Assembly (NCBI GenBank): GCA_023443515.1
Contig: JAEZUC010000084.1
Coordinates: 1-54,428 of the forward strand
Length of the DNA stretch: 54,428 bases
Source of the DNA: Bacillota bacterium
GTDB lineage: Bacteria; Bacillota; Clostridia; Acetivibrionales; DSM-1351
Direction of reading: 5' to 3'
This document shows positions 16,702-25,846 of the stretch, one piece after another (position 1 is the stretch's first letter; the number at the start of each line of letters is the position of its first letter). The notes under the pieces are model-generated. The model did no database searches. It had not been told where the DNA came from and saw only the letters and a program-made list of their open reading frames with translations. Position numbers and translations under genes: made by a program.

Positions 16702-18900
16702 TTAAATACTATCACAATAATTATCGTATATGCGGTTTCTTCTGGTACGTTCCTCAGCACTTAGTTTCTGAGCATCTGCAATCTCGTATCCACCAAAAGT
16801 ATCATAAAGTCTGGATGAAGGGTCAACCTCCACAAAAGTACACCATGGAAGCCAATGGTACTGGCTTTTCAACGTTTGACTGGTAAAGTCTCCGCTTTCA
16901 TGGCCCAACCCCGGCATTATATAACCAATGCTTCCGTCGATATCACTGGATTGTCTGGTATTTTTGTGAATGAACTCGGCAAAATCCAGATAATGTTCAT
17001 CCCCGGTTATAACGTACAATCTGTAGTATGTGTAGGAGCAAGCAGCCATATATACATCTGCTGCACCTCCGATTGTTATAATACTCTGACCGCTGATGGA
17101 ATACCTGTTAAAGGGATGCTTCTCCATTGGTGCACATACGGGGAACTTCCATGCATAGGTCCAGGTCTCAGTGTAGTCTGCAGCACCTACTGCACCCTCA
17201 AGCCATTTCTTTTCTCCTGTCAAATCATAGAGGGCAAGAAATCCAAACATTGCATAAATGCCTGCTTCTTTGTCCTGTATATCGGTGTTGTCGCATGTAC
17301 CGCCTCTGTACTCCATGTTCAGATAAGCATTTTCAAAAGACCAGTCTCCGGCCTTTAAGGCTGCATTTTTGTACCTTTCGTCACCTGTCACCAAGTAAAA
17401 CTGAACCAGAAAACGTATTACGCTTGGAGTATTTGACTTGGATTTCATCCTTACAGAACCATCAGTATTATATGCACGGTAAAAGCTGCCGTCCTCATTT
17501 TGAATACCAACAAGCCAATCAGCTGTTTTTAGGCAGAATTCTCTCCATGAAGACCTATCAATCTCCTTCTTTTTCATGTATAGGTATGCATCCAAAATTG
17601 CCTCAATGCCGTCTGCGAGCATTCTTATATAATGGGGGTATGGTTCAAAGGTACTTATACCCGGGTTGTAGCACATATTGGGTAAGCCTGCTTCCGTCAT
17701 GGCAGTTCTGACCCAAAAATTAATCAAGTTTACACCTTTATTAAAGGTTTCGGGCATGTTTTCCTTGTCGCCGTACCTCAACAGCTGATATCCGATTCCC
17801 GGTTGCTGCCCCACAAAACCGAACTGAAAGGATACGCAGTTTATATCCATATGAGGAAGCTGGCAGGCAAAGGGCAACCCGTAGGAATCCCCATATTGCC
17901 TTGTATACCTGTCAAGTATCTTCATAGAGTTATGGAAAAAGAGTTCATTGTCCACATTGAATAATTTGTCCCGTAGTCTGTCGTAAGTCACTCTCCACAT
18001 ATCTCTCATCATAAGCTGGAAGCTGTCGTATTTTCCGAAATTCACTGCAACAGAATAATTTTGCGAAAAGCCCGGTTCTACAGGGTGATTTATACGCTGA
18101 AAGGTTTTTACCCTGCCGTTGTAGTCAAGCCCACCATAGTGGTTTACTCCGGGCATTTGTCCGTCACAGCCGGGATAAACGTAATCAATTGAAAGACCGT
18201 GGGTTTCTGTTTTGATTTCCTTTCGTACCTCAAAGCCATAATACATATAGTTCATGGTCTTATTTTGCGGTCTGCTCATACCTATAGAGCCGATTGAAAA
18301 TTTGGCATCCACATTATTTTCCGATTGCATAATATCTAAAGAGCGCATAGTTACATCCGGGGCCCAGCGGGATATAGCCGCTGTTTCCCCGGATTCTATA
18401 TTCTGCATGGCGAATAAAGGCATGGCATAGCGTGTTTCCATTTGCCAGAAATATTCGCAATCCAAGTCCTTTCCAAAAGAAAAATCAGGTGCAAATTGGT
18501 TTTGTCTGTACCATACACCCGGTGCAAAGCAATTATAATCATGGGTGTCTTCTGATTCAGTCATTGCAAAAGATATTTTAGTTGAAAAACCAAGGTCATC
18601 ACCGGCCTTCAATACCTTGACATTTCTATTTACCTTAAACCCCGAAGCACAAGCTTTGTATACATCCGAGAAGAAAAACTCAGAACCGGAGGCTACAGTT
18701 AGTAAACCTTTTGCAATTATACTATTACCGAAAACAGATACCTCGGTGTAGGCCTTATCATAAAATTCGTTGATAGCCATTGCTGTCTTAACAGTAACAA
18801 ACATAGGGCGTGTATTATAATATAAGGTCTTATGGTTTTTCTGAACCTCCAGACCTCCATCTTTAAATATAAGGGTGTAGTCGCGACATAACAGCTTCAT
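16702..18900 (-). CDS. Uncharacterised 732-aa protein, putative cytoplasmic six-hairpin glycosidase
   Basis: I do not recognise a named family. The N-terminal ~280 residues look like beta-strands (a beta-sandwich). Residues from about 300 to 700 look like a helical (alpha/alpha) barrel of the six-hairpin glycosidase type. The visible repeats include WREFCLKTADWLVGIQNEDG, NAALKAGDWSFENAYL, AGIYAMFGFLALYDLTGEKKWL and YRLYVITGDEHYLDFAEFIH. Polar clusters such as GGTCDNTDIQDKEAG (about 545-560) could hold catalytic acids. No signal peptide or membrane segment is seen. The gene starts at ATG 18900 after AAGGAGGAG, 47 nt behind the esterase gene, and precedes the acetylesterase. Its locus suggests a role in breaking down imported xylan side-chain oligosaccharides, but that is inference from context. 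Confidence 0.55.
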   Translation of the reverse strand: MKLLCRDYTLIFKDGGLEVQKNHKTLYYNTRPMFVTVKTAMAINEFYDKAYTEVSVFGNSIIAKGLLTVASGSEFFFSDVYKACASGFKVNRNVKVLKAGDDLGFSTKISFAMTESEDTHDYNCFAPGVWYRQNQFAPDFSFGKDLDCEYFWQMETRYAMPLFAMQNIESGETAAISRWAPDVTMRSLDIMQSENNVDAKFSIGSIGMSRPQNKTMNYMYYGFEVRKEIKTETHGLSIDYVYPGCDGQMPGVNHYGGLDYNGRVKTFQRINHPVEPGFSQNYSVAVNFGKYDSFQLMMRDMWRVTYDRLRDKLFNVDNELFFHNSMKILDRYTRQYGDSYGLPFACQLPHMDINCVSFQFGFVGQQPGIGYQLLRYGDKENMPETFNKGVNLINFWVRTAMTEAGLPNMCYNPGISTFEPYPHYIRMLADGIEAILDAYLYMKKKEIDRSSWREFCLKTADWLVGIQNEDGSFYRAYNTDGSVRMKSKSNTPSVIRFLVQFYLVTGDERYKNAALKAGDWSFENAYLNMEYRGGTCDNTDIQDKEAGIYAMFGFLALYDLTGEKKWLEGAVGAADYTETWTYAWKFPVCAPMEKHPFNRYSISGQSIITIGGAADVYMAACSYTYYRLYVITGDEHYLDFAEFIHKNTRQSSDIDGSIGYIMPGLGHESGDFTSQTLKSQYHWLPWCTFVEVDPSSRLYDTFGGYEIADAQKLSAEERTRRNRIYDNYCDSI

Positions 18901-18947
18901 AGTTTTCTCCTCCTTGGTATTATGTAAGTTCCGGTTTTGTCATCAGG

Positions 18948-19745
18948 TCACTCTTCAATAGCCCAAGCCAGACCTTTATCTATATACTCGTTCCAGAATT
19001 TCCAATCGTGAACACCTGCGTCTTCTACATAGGTATGCTCTACGTTTTCGGAAACAAGAAATTCATGCAAGCCCCTGTTTTCCTTTATAAGAAAATCTTC
19101 TGTTCCGCAAGCCATGTATATCTTGGGTATATCAGCATTTCTTTTCTTTAGACCACGGATTAGTGCTTCCGGGTCTTTGTCGCTTCCCAAAAGCTGGTCA
19201 AGGTCTCCAAAAACTCTTCTGTAATATGGGTAGTCTGCAACAGGGCCTTTGAAATCCGGAGTAATCCCCGCAATCTGATTGGTAATAAGTGCTGAAGAAA
19301 GTGCAATTATCCTGCCGAATCTGTCTGAGTATTTCAAACCGTTTCTTATTGCACCGTAACCACCCATGGATAATCCTCCAATGAATGTATCCTCTCTTTT
19401 ATCAGATAAATGGAATGTACTACGTGTATAATCAACCAGCTCATTTCCTATCAATTCTCCATAGTGTGCTCCAACCTCTTCGTCATCTAAATAAAAATAA
19501 TTTTCACCGGAGGGCATAAACACCGCAATATCATATTTTAGAGACAGCTCCTGTATTTTTGTAAATGTCAACCAATCCATATGATTACCTGAATAACCGT
19601 GTAAAAGGTAAATAGACTTTAAAGGACGTTTTGGCTCTTGAGACTCCTGACCCGGTGCCTCATATTTATCATTTGGAATCAAAGCATTAAAACAAACCGG
19701 TCTTTTTATTGTTTTAGCAAAAAAGTTTACTTGAAAAATCGCCAT
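18948..19745 (-). CDS. Cytoplasmic CE1-type esterase (acetylxylan/feruloyl esterase-like)
   Basis: This is a 265-residue alpha/beta-hydrolase of the esterase D/CE1 kind. Ser126 lies in GGLSMGGYGA, an aspartate in ACGTEDFL (about 215) and a histidine in AGVHDWKFW (about 247). The oxyanion-side motif YLLHGYSGNHMDW is near 46-58. There is no signal peptide. Together with the GH39, GH43 and GH51 genes it probably removes acetyl or feruloyl groups from imported arabinoxylo-oligosaccharides. Which acyl group cannot be decided from sequence. ATG at 19745 follows GGGAGA. Confidence 0.85.
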   Translation of the reverse strand: MAIFQVNFFAKTIKRPVCFNALIPNDKYEAPGQESQEPKRPLKSIYLLHGYSGNHMDWLTFTKIQELSLKYDIAVFMPSGENYFYLDDEEVGAHYGELIGNELVDYTRSTFHLSDKREDTFIGGLSMGGYGAIRNGLKYSDRFGRIIALSSALITNQIAGITPDFKGPVADYPYYRRVFGDLDQLLGSDKDPEALIRGLKKRNADIPKIYMACGTEDFLIKENRGLHEFLVSENVEHTYVEDAGVHDWKFWNEYIDKGLAWAIEE

Positions 19746-19784
19746 AATATCTCTCCCATTCTAAAATTTGTATTGGTATTTATT

Positions 19785-21290
19785 TTAATACCCAGGGATC
19801 ATGCTGTCATCAAGTTTATAGTAGGTATCGGTCTCATCTGTTACAGGGATTATTTCAAAAAAAGCTACTTCGTTTTTGCTTTGAGTAAACTCAATATTCA
19901 GAATGTTCTCATTGCAGCTTACCCTATCGGATTTTACCAGAGGTCGTGCTGCATTTTTCAGTATTTCAACCTGCTTCTTACCGGGGAATCTCGGACGTCC
20001 CATTTGTATCCAGGTTTTCCATGGGTTGCCGAATGCTTCATTTACTATAGTTCTATTAATAAAGTATTCGCCTGTTGGTAAATTCAGCTCCAGTGAAAAA
20101 ACCTTATCGAAATGTTCACCCTTCTCCATTACAGGATTCCATGCGATTATTGTCACCGTACCGTCAGTCTTTTTTGTTACCAGCATATTTTCGTCCCTGT
20201 ACAATATATCCTTTCCCATTTGCTCAAAAAAGCTAAACATATGGAAAGTAGGCTTTGGAATATTGTTAAGTGCAACTAGACCAAACCCTCCGTGGAACTG
20301 AGCTCTTGGAACATCCGCCTCCTCAAATACATCACTGAAGGTCCAGTATGAAAATGAATCAACAATATCTCCGGCCTCACTTATAATCCTTGCCAGATAT
20401 GCAGCATTGAGACATGTATCATGAACAGGATTTAAAGGATTGTATGAGGTATTGTATTCTGTTATATGGAATGGCAGGTGTGGAAATGGTGAATTATCAA
20501 TCATTTGCCTGACAGACTGCAATTCTTTCAGCATTTCTTCAGGTTCCTTGAGATCCTGATAGCATAATTCATGGGTCTGAACTTTCGGCAAATGTGCTGA
20601 ATACAAATGGCGGGAGACGAAATCAACGGGAGCATTTTCCTTTTTGCAGAACTCAAGGAAATCCTTTATCCAATAATCAGCTCCCCCGCATATAGCAGGG
20701 CCACCCACCTGCAAATCCTTATTAATCTCTTTAATAGCCATAGACGATACCTTATAAAGCTTAAAGTATTCCGTCTCATCGGCATCCTTCCAGAACACCT
20801 TCAAATTCGGCTCGTTCCAAACTTCAAAAGGCCATTGCAGAACCTCTTCTATTCCATATCTGCTTATAAAATGTCTTATTAAAGCTTGGATTAAATCCTT
20901 CCATTTATCATAATCCTTAGGAGGAGTGACATTTCCTTTCCAATAAAACACTTTCTGCTCTCCCGATGCCAGCTGTGAAGGCATAAAGCCAAGCTCAACA
21001 AAAGGTTTTAGACCCTGTTCAAGAAATGAATCAAATATCTTGTCTATATATGTAAAGTTATAGAAAGGCTTCATTTCTCCGTCGATTTCATATTCCCTGT
21101 AGATGGCAGTATCATCATGGAAGAGACCATGTCCTCTTATGTATTTAAAATTTATTGCCTTCTGGACAAATTCAAGAGTATCCTGATATTCCTTTTGAAG
21201 AGCGATTCCCATACGCTCTGTACCTACACAGAAATTCCAGTTATCCCTGAAAGTCCCTGTCACCTTATCTGAGATCTTTATTTTACTCAT
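19785..21290 (-). CDS. xynB: GH39 beta-xylosidase, cytoplasmic
   Basis: This GH39 enzyme splits xylose from xylo-oligosaccharides with retention. Two glutamates match the characterised bacterial XynB enzymes in spacing: Glu160 in PFEVWNEPN (acid/base) and Glu278 in FHITEYNTS (nucleophile). The N-terminal FRDNWNFCVGTERMGIALQ is also typical. I start at ATG 21290 (MSKIKISDK), which has GGAGG 5 nt upstream. The longer frame to 21371 runs through AT-rich leader and a probable promoter. The length is 501 residues, with no signal peptide. It works after the GH51 and GH43 enzymes have removed side groups. Confidence 0.93.
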   Translation of the reverse strand: MSKIKISDKVTGTFRDNWNFCVGTERMGIALQKEYQDTLEFVQKAINFKYIRGHGLFHDDTAIYREYEIDGEMKPFYNFTYIDKIFDSFLEQGLKPFVELGFMPSQLASGEQKVFYWKGNVTPPKDYDKWKDLIQALIRHFISRYGIEEVLQWPFEVWNEPNLKVFWKDADETEYFKLYKVSSMAIKEINKDLQVGGPAICGGADYWIKDFLEFCKKENAPVDFVSRHLYSAHLPKVQTHELCYQDLKEPEEMLKELQSVRQMIDNSPFPHLPFHITEYNTSYNPLNPVHDTCLNAAYLARIISEAGDIVDSFSYWTFSDVFEEADVPRAQFHGGFGLVALNNIPKPTFHMFSFFEQMGKDILYRDENMLVTKKTDGTVTIIAWNPVMEKGEHFDKVFSLELNLPTGEYFINRTIVNEAFGNPWKTWIQMGRPRFPGKKQVEILKNAARPLVKSDRVSCNENILNIEFTQSKNEVAFFEIIPVTDETDTYYKLDDSMIPGY

Positions 21291-21342
21291 ATAATCCTCC
21301 CTTAATTTATGTACAAAAATATAAAAGTTCCTCTTCTGTATT

Positions 21343-21371
21343 ATTTTATAATAATATTCTATATATTTCAA
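21343..21371 (-). promoter_or_regulatory. Probable internal promoter before the GH39 gene
   Basis: The minus strand has TTGAAA (21371-21366), a 17-bp spacer and TAAAAT (21348-21343), giving a leader of about 46 nt before the GH39 ATG. It would allow GH39, the esterase, the 732-aa protein and the acetylesterase to be transcribed apart from the transporter genes. The surrounding DNA is very AT-rich, so a chance match is possible. Confidence 0.4.
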
Positions 21372-21418
21372 AATACTTTTATAAATGCTTCACCTGAAAC
21401 TATACCCATTAATACCCT

Positions 21419-22924
21419 TTATAATTGTATTGATTCATAATTAAAATTTCTGAAATCCGCATACCCGCCTGCTGTTTTCCGGGAATAATAGAATATCCCT
21501 GCTCGATAACCTATAAAAAGGTCAAGGGTGTATTTCATATGTAAATTACTGCCTAATTTTACCCAGTTAATACTGTCTAGGGAATAATAAAATTCTGCAA
21601 TATCCCTGCTGTTTTGAAAATCAAATTCTATTTTCAAAAATATGCTATTGTCCGTAAACAGCCGATATTCTTCCTCTTTCTGTCTTCCGTCACTAGCTTT
21701 TTTAGAAACAATAATCCTTTTGAGATTATTCTCGTCGGCTCTTATTCCTATAGCTCCATAATCGCCCTGTAACGCAATAAGACCGGCATAGTCCCCTGCA
21801 TTCATTCCCTCAGTCTTAAGCTCTACTGAAAATGCACATTTAGGACCGCTTGTTCTTTGGGTTAACGTGTTCCTAGCGGTTAAAAGATTTTTCGCCAAAG
21901 ATTGAGTGCGCAATCTTAAATACCCCGGATTCTCAGTAAATGACCAGCAATCCTCCTGCGGATTGTGATTCCACTCCCATCTCAAATCCAGCTTGTTTTC
22001 AGTATGGTTAAAACTGTCACTTGTTATTAATGGTTTGGCATCATACTCTTTAATAGGAATCTCAAACACTTCTGGAACTTTTCCATGTATTCCCAATTCA
22101 GGCCAGCCATCCTCCCATGAAACGGGAAGTAAATATGGAATTCTTCCTACTGCTCCGTGATCCTGGAACAAAATAGAGTACCATTCACCTTCCGGTGTAT
22201 CAATTAAAGCCCCTTGAGCAATTCCCTGATTACGGTACCCCATGTCATCATCAAGAAGTATTCTTCTCTGGTATTCTCCCAGCAATTCTTTTGCTCTGTA
22301 ACACACAACACGTCTCCGACCATTACCGTCATCGGGCCATTCAATGAAAAGCAGATAATAATAACCGTTTATTATATACGCTCTGCAGCCCTCACATCGA
22401 AGCTTCATATTTTCAGAGGGGGTACTGAACAGAAGTTGGTTGACTCCTCCTTCTTTTACTCCCGATAAATCGTCTTTTAGTTCAACAATTTTAATATCTC
22501 CGTTGCCATATATCAGATACGATCTGCCCTTATCCAACAGAAAAGACATATCATGGAAAACGTCATTAATGACATAACGATTCCAACCGCTTTTTTCTAT
22601 ATTGTCCGTATAATAGATATAGGTCTTTTGCATATCATGGCACACAAAGCACGCATAGTACAGACCGTTGTAAAATTTCAGACTAGTTGCCCATTGCCCT
22701 TTGCCGTATGCGTTTTTGCCATTTTTCAGCTGATATATGTCATTATCTTCAATAGTATTGAAAACATATGCTACCAATTCCCAATGACATAGATCCCTTG
22801 ATTTTAAAATAGGTGCTCCAGGCATCACAAACATGGTTGTAGATACCATATAATAAGTATCACCGACACGTATAACGTCCGGGTCCGGCATATCCGCCCA
22901 TATAATAGGGTTCTGAATTTTCAT
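21419..22924 (-). CDS. GH43 beta-xylosidase / alpha-L-arabinofuranosidase, cytoplasmic
   Basis: The N-terminal ~310 residues form a GH43 five-bladed propeller. The general base is Asp14 in ADMPDPDVIRVGDTYYM, a second Asp is in VFHDMSFLLD, and the general acid is the Glu of RCEGCRAYIINGYYYLL. YLLPVSWEDGWPELG closes the domain. From about 320 to the end a concanavalin-like beta-sandwich follows (GLIALQGDYGAIGIR, FIGYRAGIFYYS), as in xylosidase-type GH43 proteins such as XynD/XynB. There is no signal peptide. Whether xylose or arabinose is removed cannot be read from the sequence. The length is 501 residues. Confidence 0.9.
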   Translation of the reverse strand: MKIQNPIIWADMPDPDVIRVGDTYYMVSTTMFVMPGAPILKSRDLCHWELVAYVFNTIEDNDIYQLKNGKNAYGKGQWATSLKFYNGLYYACFVCHDMQKTYIYYTDNIEKSGWNRYVINDVFHDMSFLLDKGRSYLIYGNGDIKIVELKDDLSGVKEGGVNQLLFSTPSENMKLRCEGCRAYIINGYYYLLFIEWPDDGNGRRRVVCYRAKELLGEYQRRILLDDDMGYRNQGIAQGALIDTPEGEWYSILFQDHGAVGRIPYLLPVSWEDGWPELGIHGKVPEVFEIPIKEYDAKPLITSDSFNHTENKLDLRWEWNHNPQEDCWSFTENPGYLRLRTQSLAKNLLTARNTLTQRTSGPKCAFSVELKTEGMNAGDYAGLIALQGDYGAIGIRADENNLKRIIVSKKASDGRQKEEEYRLFTDNSIFLKIEFDFQNSRDIAEFYYSLDSINWVKLGSNLHMKYTLDLFIGYRAGIFYYSRKTAGGYADFRNFNYESIQL

Positions 22925-22971
22925 GTCAATTTCCTCTCTTTTTTATACCGATAACAATAAGCTGTAAGACA

Positions 22972-23226
22972 TTACCACTTGCTTCCGGAAGGGTGGGGAC
23001 ATATACGCAAAGCATTCATAGCCCTTGCCTTTACAATACACCCGCAAATCATACAAGTGATTCCATCAGTTAGATGTTTGCAGTTTTTACAGGTTTCCAA
23101 TCTCTTTTCATATTGTTCATTGGTAGGTAACGGTACTCCTGATTGAATTACTCTATTTACTTCCATTTGAATATCATTATCAGTAATATGAATATTTCTA
23201 TGACATTTTATACAATTATCCTTCAC
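22972..23226 (-). CDS. Small Cys-rich (zinc-ribbon-like) protein of unknown function
   Basis: This protein of about 84 residues has eight cysteines in pairs: CIKC, CKNC, CMICGC and one in RICPHPSG. The spacing suggests two metal-binding knuckles. There is no signal peptide. It resembles small uncharacterised Firmicutes proteins of the DUF6171 kind, but I could not test this. The better start is the GTG at 23226, 6 nt after GGAGG. An in-frame GTG at 23232 touches that site. It sits between GH51 and GH43, behind a 13-bp stem-loop, so it is probably in the same transcript. Function is not known; RNA or DNA binding or a redox-sensing role are only possibilities. Confidence 0.65.
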   Translation of the reverse strand: MKDNCIKCHRNIHITDNDIQMEVNRVIQSGVPLPTNEQYEKRLETCKNCKHLTDGITCMICGCIVKARAMNALRICPHPSGSKW

Positions 23227-23247
23227 CGCCACCCTCCTTTAACTGCC

Positions 23248-23285
23248 AAATATCCCGGCATTAATTATATTCTGCCGGGACATTT
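23248..23285 (-). other. Intergenic 13-bp stem-loop after the GH51 gene
   Basis: The arms 23248-23260 and 23273-23285 pair over 13 bp with one G-U, around a 12-nt loop. The core is TCCCGGCA/TGCCGGGA. No T-run follows on either strand, so it is not a typical terminator. It lies 32 nt after the GH51 stop and 22 nt before the small Cys-rich gene. It may protect the 3' end of a processed upstream mRNA or reduce read-through. Confidence 0.7.
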
Positions 23286-23316
23286 AAGTCTGATTTATAT
23301 TCTATTTATGTTTTGT

Positions 23317-24795
23317 TTATACAATTTCTATCAATACAACTGCTTTGGAAGGTATTCTGCCTGATATATGGTTATTTTCAAGGTTTAAACCTTCAAATTT
23401 CTTTATAGTTACATTATTTGTTTCTTCAAATGTATTTTTTGCATTCATAGTATTGGATGTAATTATTTCACATGTGCTGCTCTTTGCTGTTATACCTCTC
23501 AAATCAATATCAATATCCATATCCGCCGATGGGTTAAGATTGCAAATGGTTACATGAATCTTGCCTTCTGAGTCTATGGAAGAGGAAGCACTCAACTGAG
23601 GTACCTTTTCTCCATTAAAGGTATATTCAGGACTTTCAAAATCAAGTGAAAGCAACTCTGCATCCTGATGAACCTTATACATATCAAATACATGGTAGGT
23701 AGGTGTCAGAAGCATATTTTTACCTTCAGTTAAAATTACTGCCTGAAGGACATTTACCATTTGTGCTATGTTCGCCATCTGAACCCTGTCACAGTGATTA
23801 TTGAAAACATTCAGGTGAATCCCCGCAACGAGTGCATCCCTCATGGTGTTTTGCTGGTACAGAAATCCCGGATTTGTTCCGGGTTCAACAGCAAACCATG
23901 TACCCCACTCATCAACAATCATGCCTACTTTTTTCTCAGGATCATACTTATCCATTATATTTGAATGACGTACTACCAATTCTTCCGTAAATAAAGCATT
24001 CTGCATTACTGAAAACCAGTGATTTTCATCAAATTCAGTTGCTGACCCCTGTTCAGACCAATCTTTTGAAATTCTTGTATAATAGTGGATGCTAAGACCA
24101 TCCATTTGCTTTCCTGCTTCTCTCATAAGTACCTCGGTCCAATGATAGTCATCCACCGAAGCACCGCCTGCTATTTTGTAAATTTTATTTTCACCAAAGT
24201 TTCTTACATATGTTGCGTATCTTTTATATTGATCTGCGTAAAACTCAGCAGTCATGTTTCCGCCACAGCCCCAGTTTTCATTGCCAACACCGAAATACTT
24301 AACCCGCCATGGCTCGTCCTTGCCGTTTGTCCTTCTTAAATCAGCCATGGGGGATTTTCCGTCAAAGGTCATGTATTCAACCCACTGCTGCATTTCATGT
24401 ACCGTTCCGCTCCCTAAATTACCGCATATATACGGTTCTGCGTCCAGCATTTCACACAGTTCCAGAAATTCATGGGTTCCAAAATGGTTATTTTCTACAA
24501 CTCCGCCCCAATGGGTATTCACCATGCAAGGTCTGTTTTCTTTAGGCCCTATCCCGTCCACCCAGTGATATTCATCTGCAAAGCAACCTCCGGGCCATCT
24601 AAGCACAGGTATCTTCATTTTTTTCAGTGCTTCTACAACATCTGTACGGAATCCGTTTATGTTTGGTATTTCAGAGTCCTCGCCAACCCATAACCCCTCG
24701 TATATGCATCTTCCCAGATGCTCTGAAAAGTGTCCGTATATATTTTTATTTATTCTGCCTTTTTTAACGTCAGCATTTAATACCATTTTTACCAT
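23317..24795 (-). CDS. abfA: GH51 alpha-L-arabinofuranosidase, cytoplasmic
   Basis: This enzyme removes terminal arabinofuranose from arabinoxylan or arabinan fragments. The N-terminal NIYGHFSEHLGRCIYEG and LRWPGGCFADEYHW are family hallmarks. The acid/base is Glu173 in GVGNENWGCGG and the nucleophile is the Glu of IVDEWGTWF (about 290). The C-terminal ~100 residues form the expected beta-domain. At 492 residues it has the usual length. There is no signal peptide, so the substrate arrives through the adjacent ABC importer. The start is ATG at 24795 with GGAGGG 8 nt upstream. Confidence 0.95.
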   Translation of the reverse strand: MVKMVLNADVKKGRINKNIYGHFSEHLGRCIYEGLWVGEDSEIPNINGFRTDVVEALKKMKIPVLRWPGGCFADEYHWVDGIGPKENRPCMVNTHWGGVVENNHFGTHEFLELCEMLDAEPYICGNLGSGTVHEMQQWVEYMTFDGKSPMADLRRTNGKDEPWRVKYFGVGNENWGCGGNMTAEFYADQYKRYATYVRNFGENKIYKIAGGASVDDYHWTEVLMREAGKQMDGLSIHYYTRISKDWSEQGSATEFDENHWFSVMQNALFTEELVVRHSNIMDKYDPEKKVGMIVDEWGTWFAVEPGTNPGFLYQQNTMRDALVAGIHLNVFNNHCDRVQMANIAQMVNVLQAVILTEGKNMLLTPTYHVFDMYKVHQDAELLSLDFESPEYTFNGEKVPQLSASSSIDSEGKIHVTICNLNPSADMDIDIDLRGITAKSSTCEIITSNTMNAKNTFEETNNVTIKKFEGLNLENNHISGRIPSKAVVLIEIV

Positions 24796-24947
24796 TTAAT
24801 TAACCCTCCTTAAACCGAAACATTTATATTAGTATTATTTTACCATTAAATTACTTTTTACATACCTTAAATCCAGGTTTATATCTCTTTCTTCGGTAAG
24901 GTGAGTACAGAATATTCGTCTATATCAAAATTTTCAGGACAGTTGAT

Positions 24948-25832
24948 TTATCCCTTTACTCCACCCAGTACTATTCCCTTTACAAAATACTTCTGAAGGA
25001 AAGGATATACCAGAACTATAGGCAATGTACCAAGGAAAATCTGAGATGCTCTTAATGTTCTGTCTGAAATAGTTGCCAACTCGGAAATTTCCTGTCTTGA
25101 AAGCATACTATATGATCTCTGCACAACAATAGTCTGAATATAACTCTGAAGAGGATAATTTTCTGCCTTATTCATAAGTATAAGACCATCAAACCAGCTG
25201 TTCCAGTGACCTACCAGCGAGAAAAGAGTTATTGTTGCCAATGCCGGGGTTGAAACTGGTACTACTACTCTCCAAAGTGTGGTCCAGTGTCCCGCTCCGT
25301 CAATGTAAGCCGCTTCATTTAATTCCTTCGGTATTTCCCTGAAGAAATTCAATAATAGTATTACACTGAAAACAGGAACTGCGCCTGGAAGAACCAAAGC
25401 CCAGATACTATCCAGCAATCCCGCTTGCTTGATTACAATATACCACGGAATTAAGCCTCCGTTAAACAACATTGTTATAAAAAACGCCCATGCGTAAAAA
25501 GTTCGGAAACGAAACTCGGTCTTTTCCTTTGATAATGGATATGCACATAATATAGTAAGTACCAGGTTAACAAATCCACCTAGTGCGATTCTTTCAACTG
25601 AAATCAACATAGAGTGCCAGAATGCAGCTCTTTTTGCAACGTATGCGTATGAATTTAATGAAAACTCAACAGGCCAGAATACAACCTTACCGGCTGCTGC
25701 TGCCGAGCTGGAACTGAACGATACGGCTAATATGTGGATTAGCGGTATAATACAAAGCAATGCCGCTAACACAAGAAAACAGTTATTTACGATTGTAAAT
25801 GTACTGACTTTCTTCAGTTTGCTACGTTTCAT
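24948..25832 (-). CDS. Carbohydrate ABC transporter permease, LplC/YtcP type
   Basis: This is the second membrane subunit of a CUT1 sugar importer, 294 residues with six predicted helices. The EAA loop that contacts the ATPase is EAAYIDGAGHWTTLWRVVVP (about 187-206). The closing FLQKYFVKGIVLGGVKG is typical of LplC proteins. It begins 15 nt after the partner permease. No ATPase gene lies in the window. This is usual for these systems, which share a multitask MsmK-like ATPase. The inferred cargo is arabinoxylo-oligosaccharides. Confidence 0.92.
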   Translation of the reverse strand: MKRSKLKKVSTFTIVNNCFLVLAALLCIIPLIHILAVSFSSSSAAAAGKVVFWPVEFSLNSYAYVAKRAAFWHSMLISVERIALGGFVNLVLTILCAYPLSKEKTEFRFRTFYAWAFFITMLFNGGLIPWYIVIKQAGLLDSIWALVLPGAVPVFSVILLLNFFREIPKELNEAAYIDGAGHWTTLWRVVVPVSTPALATITLFSLVGHWNSWFDGLILMNKAENYPLQSYIQTIVVQRSYSMLSRQEISELATISDRTLRASQIFLGTLPIVLVYPFLQKYFVKGIVLGGVKG

Positions 25833-25846
25833 TTAATAAACCCCCT

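Noticed and set aside
17127..17711. A 194-codon plus-strand frame opposite the 732-aa gene
   Set aside because: It is rich in Cys, His, Ser and Arg without domain features, and the minus frame has a strong ribosome site and a continuous folded-protein pattern.
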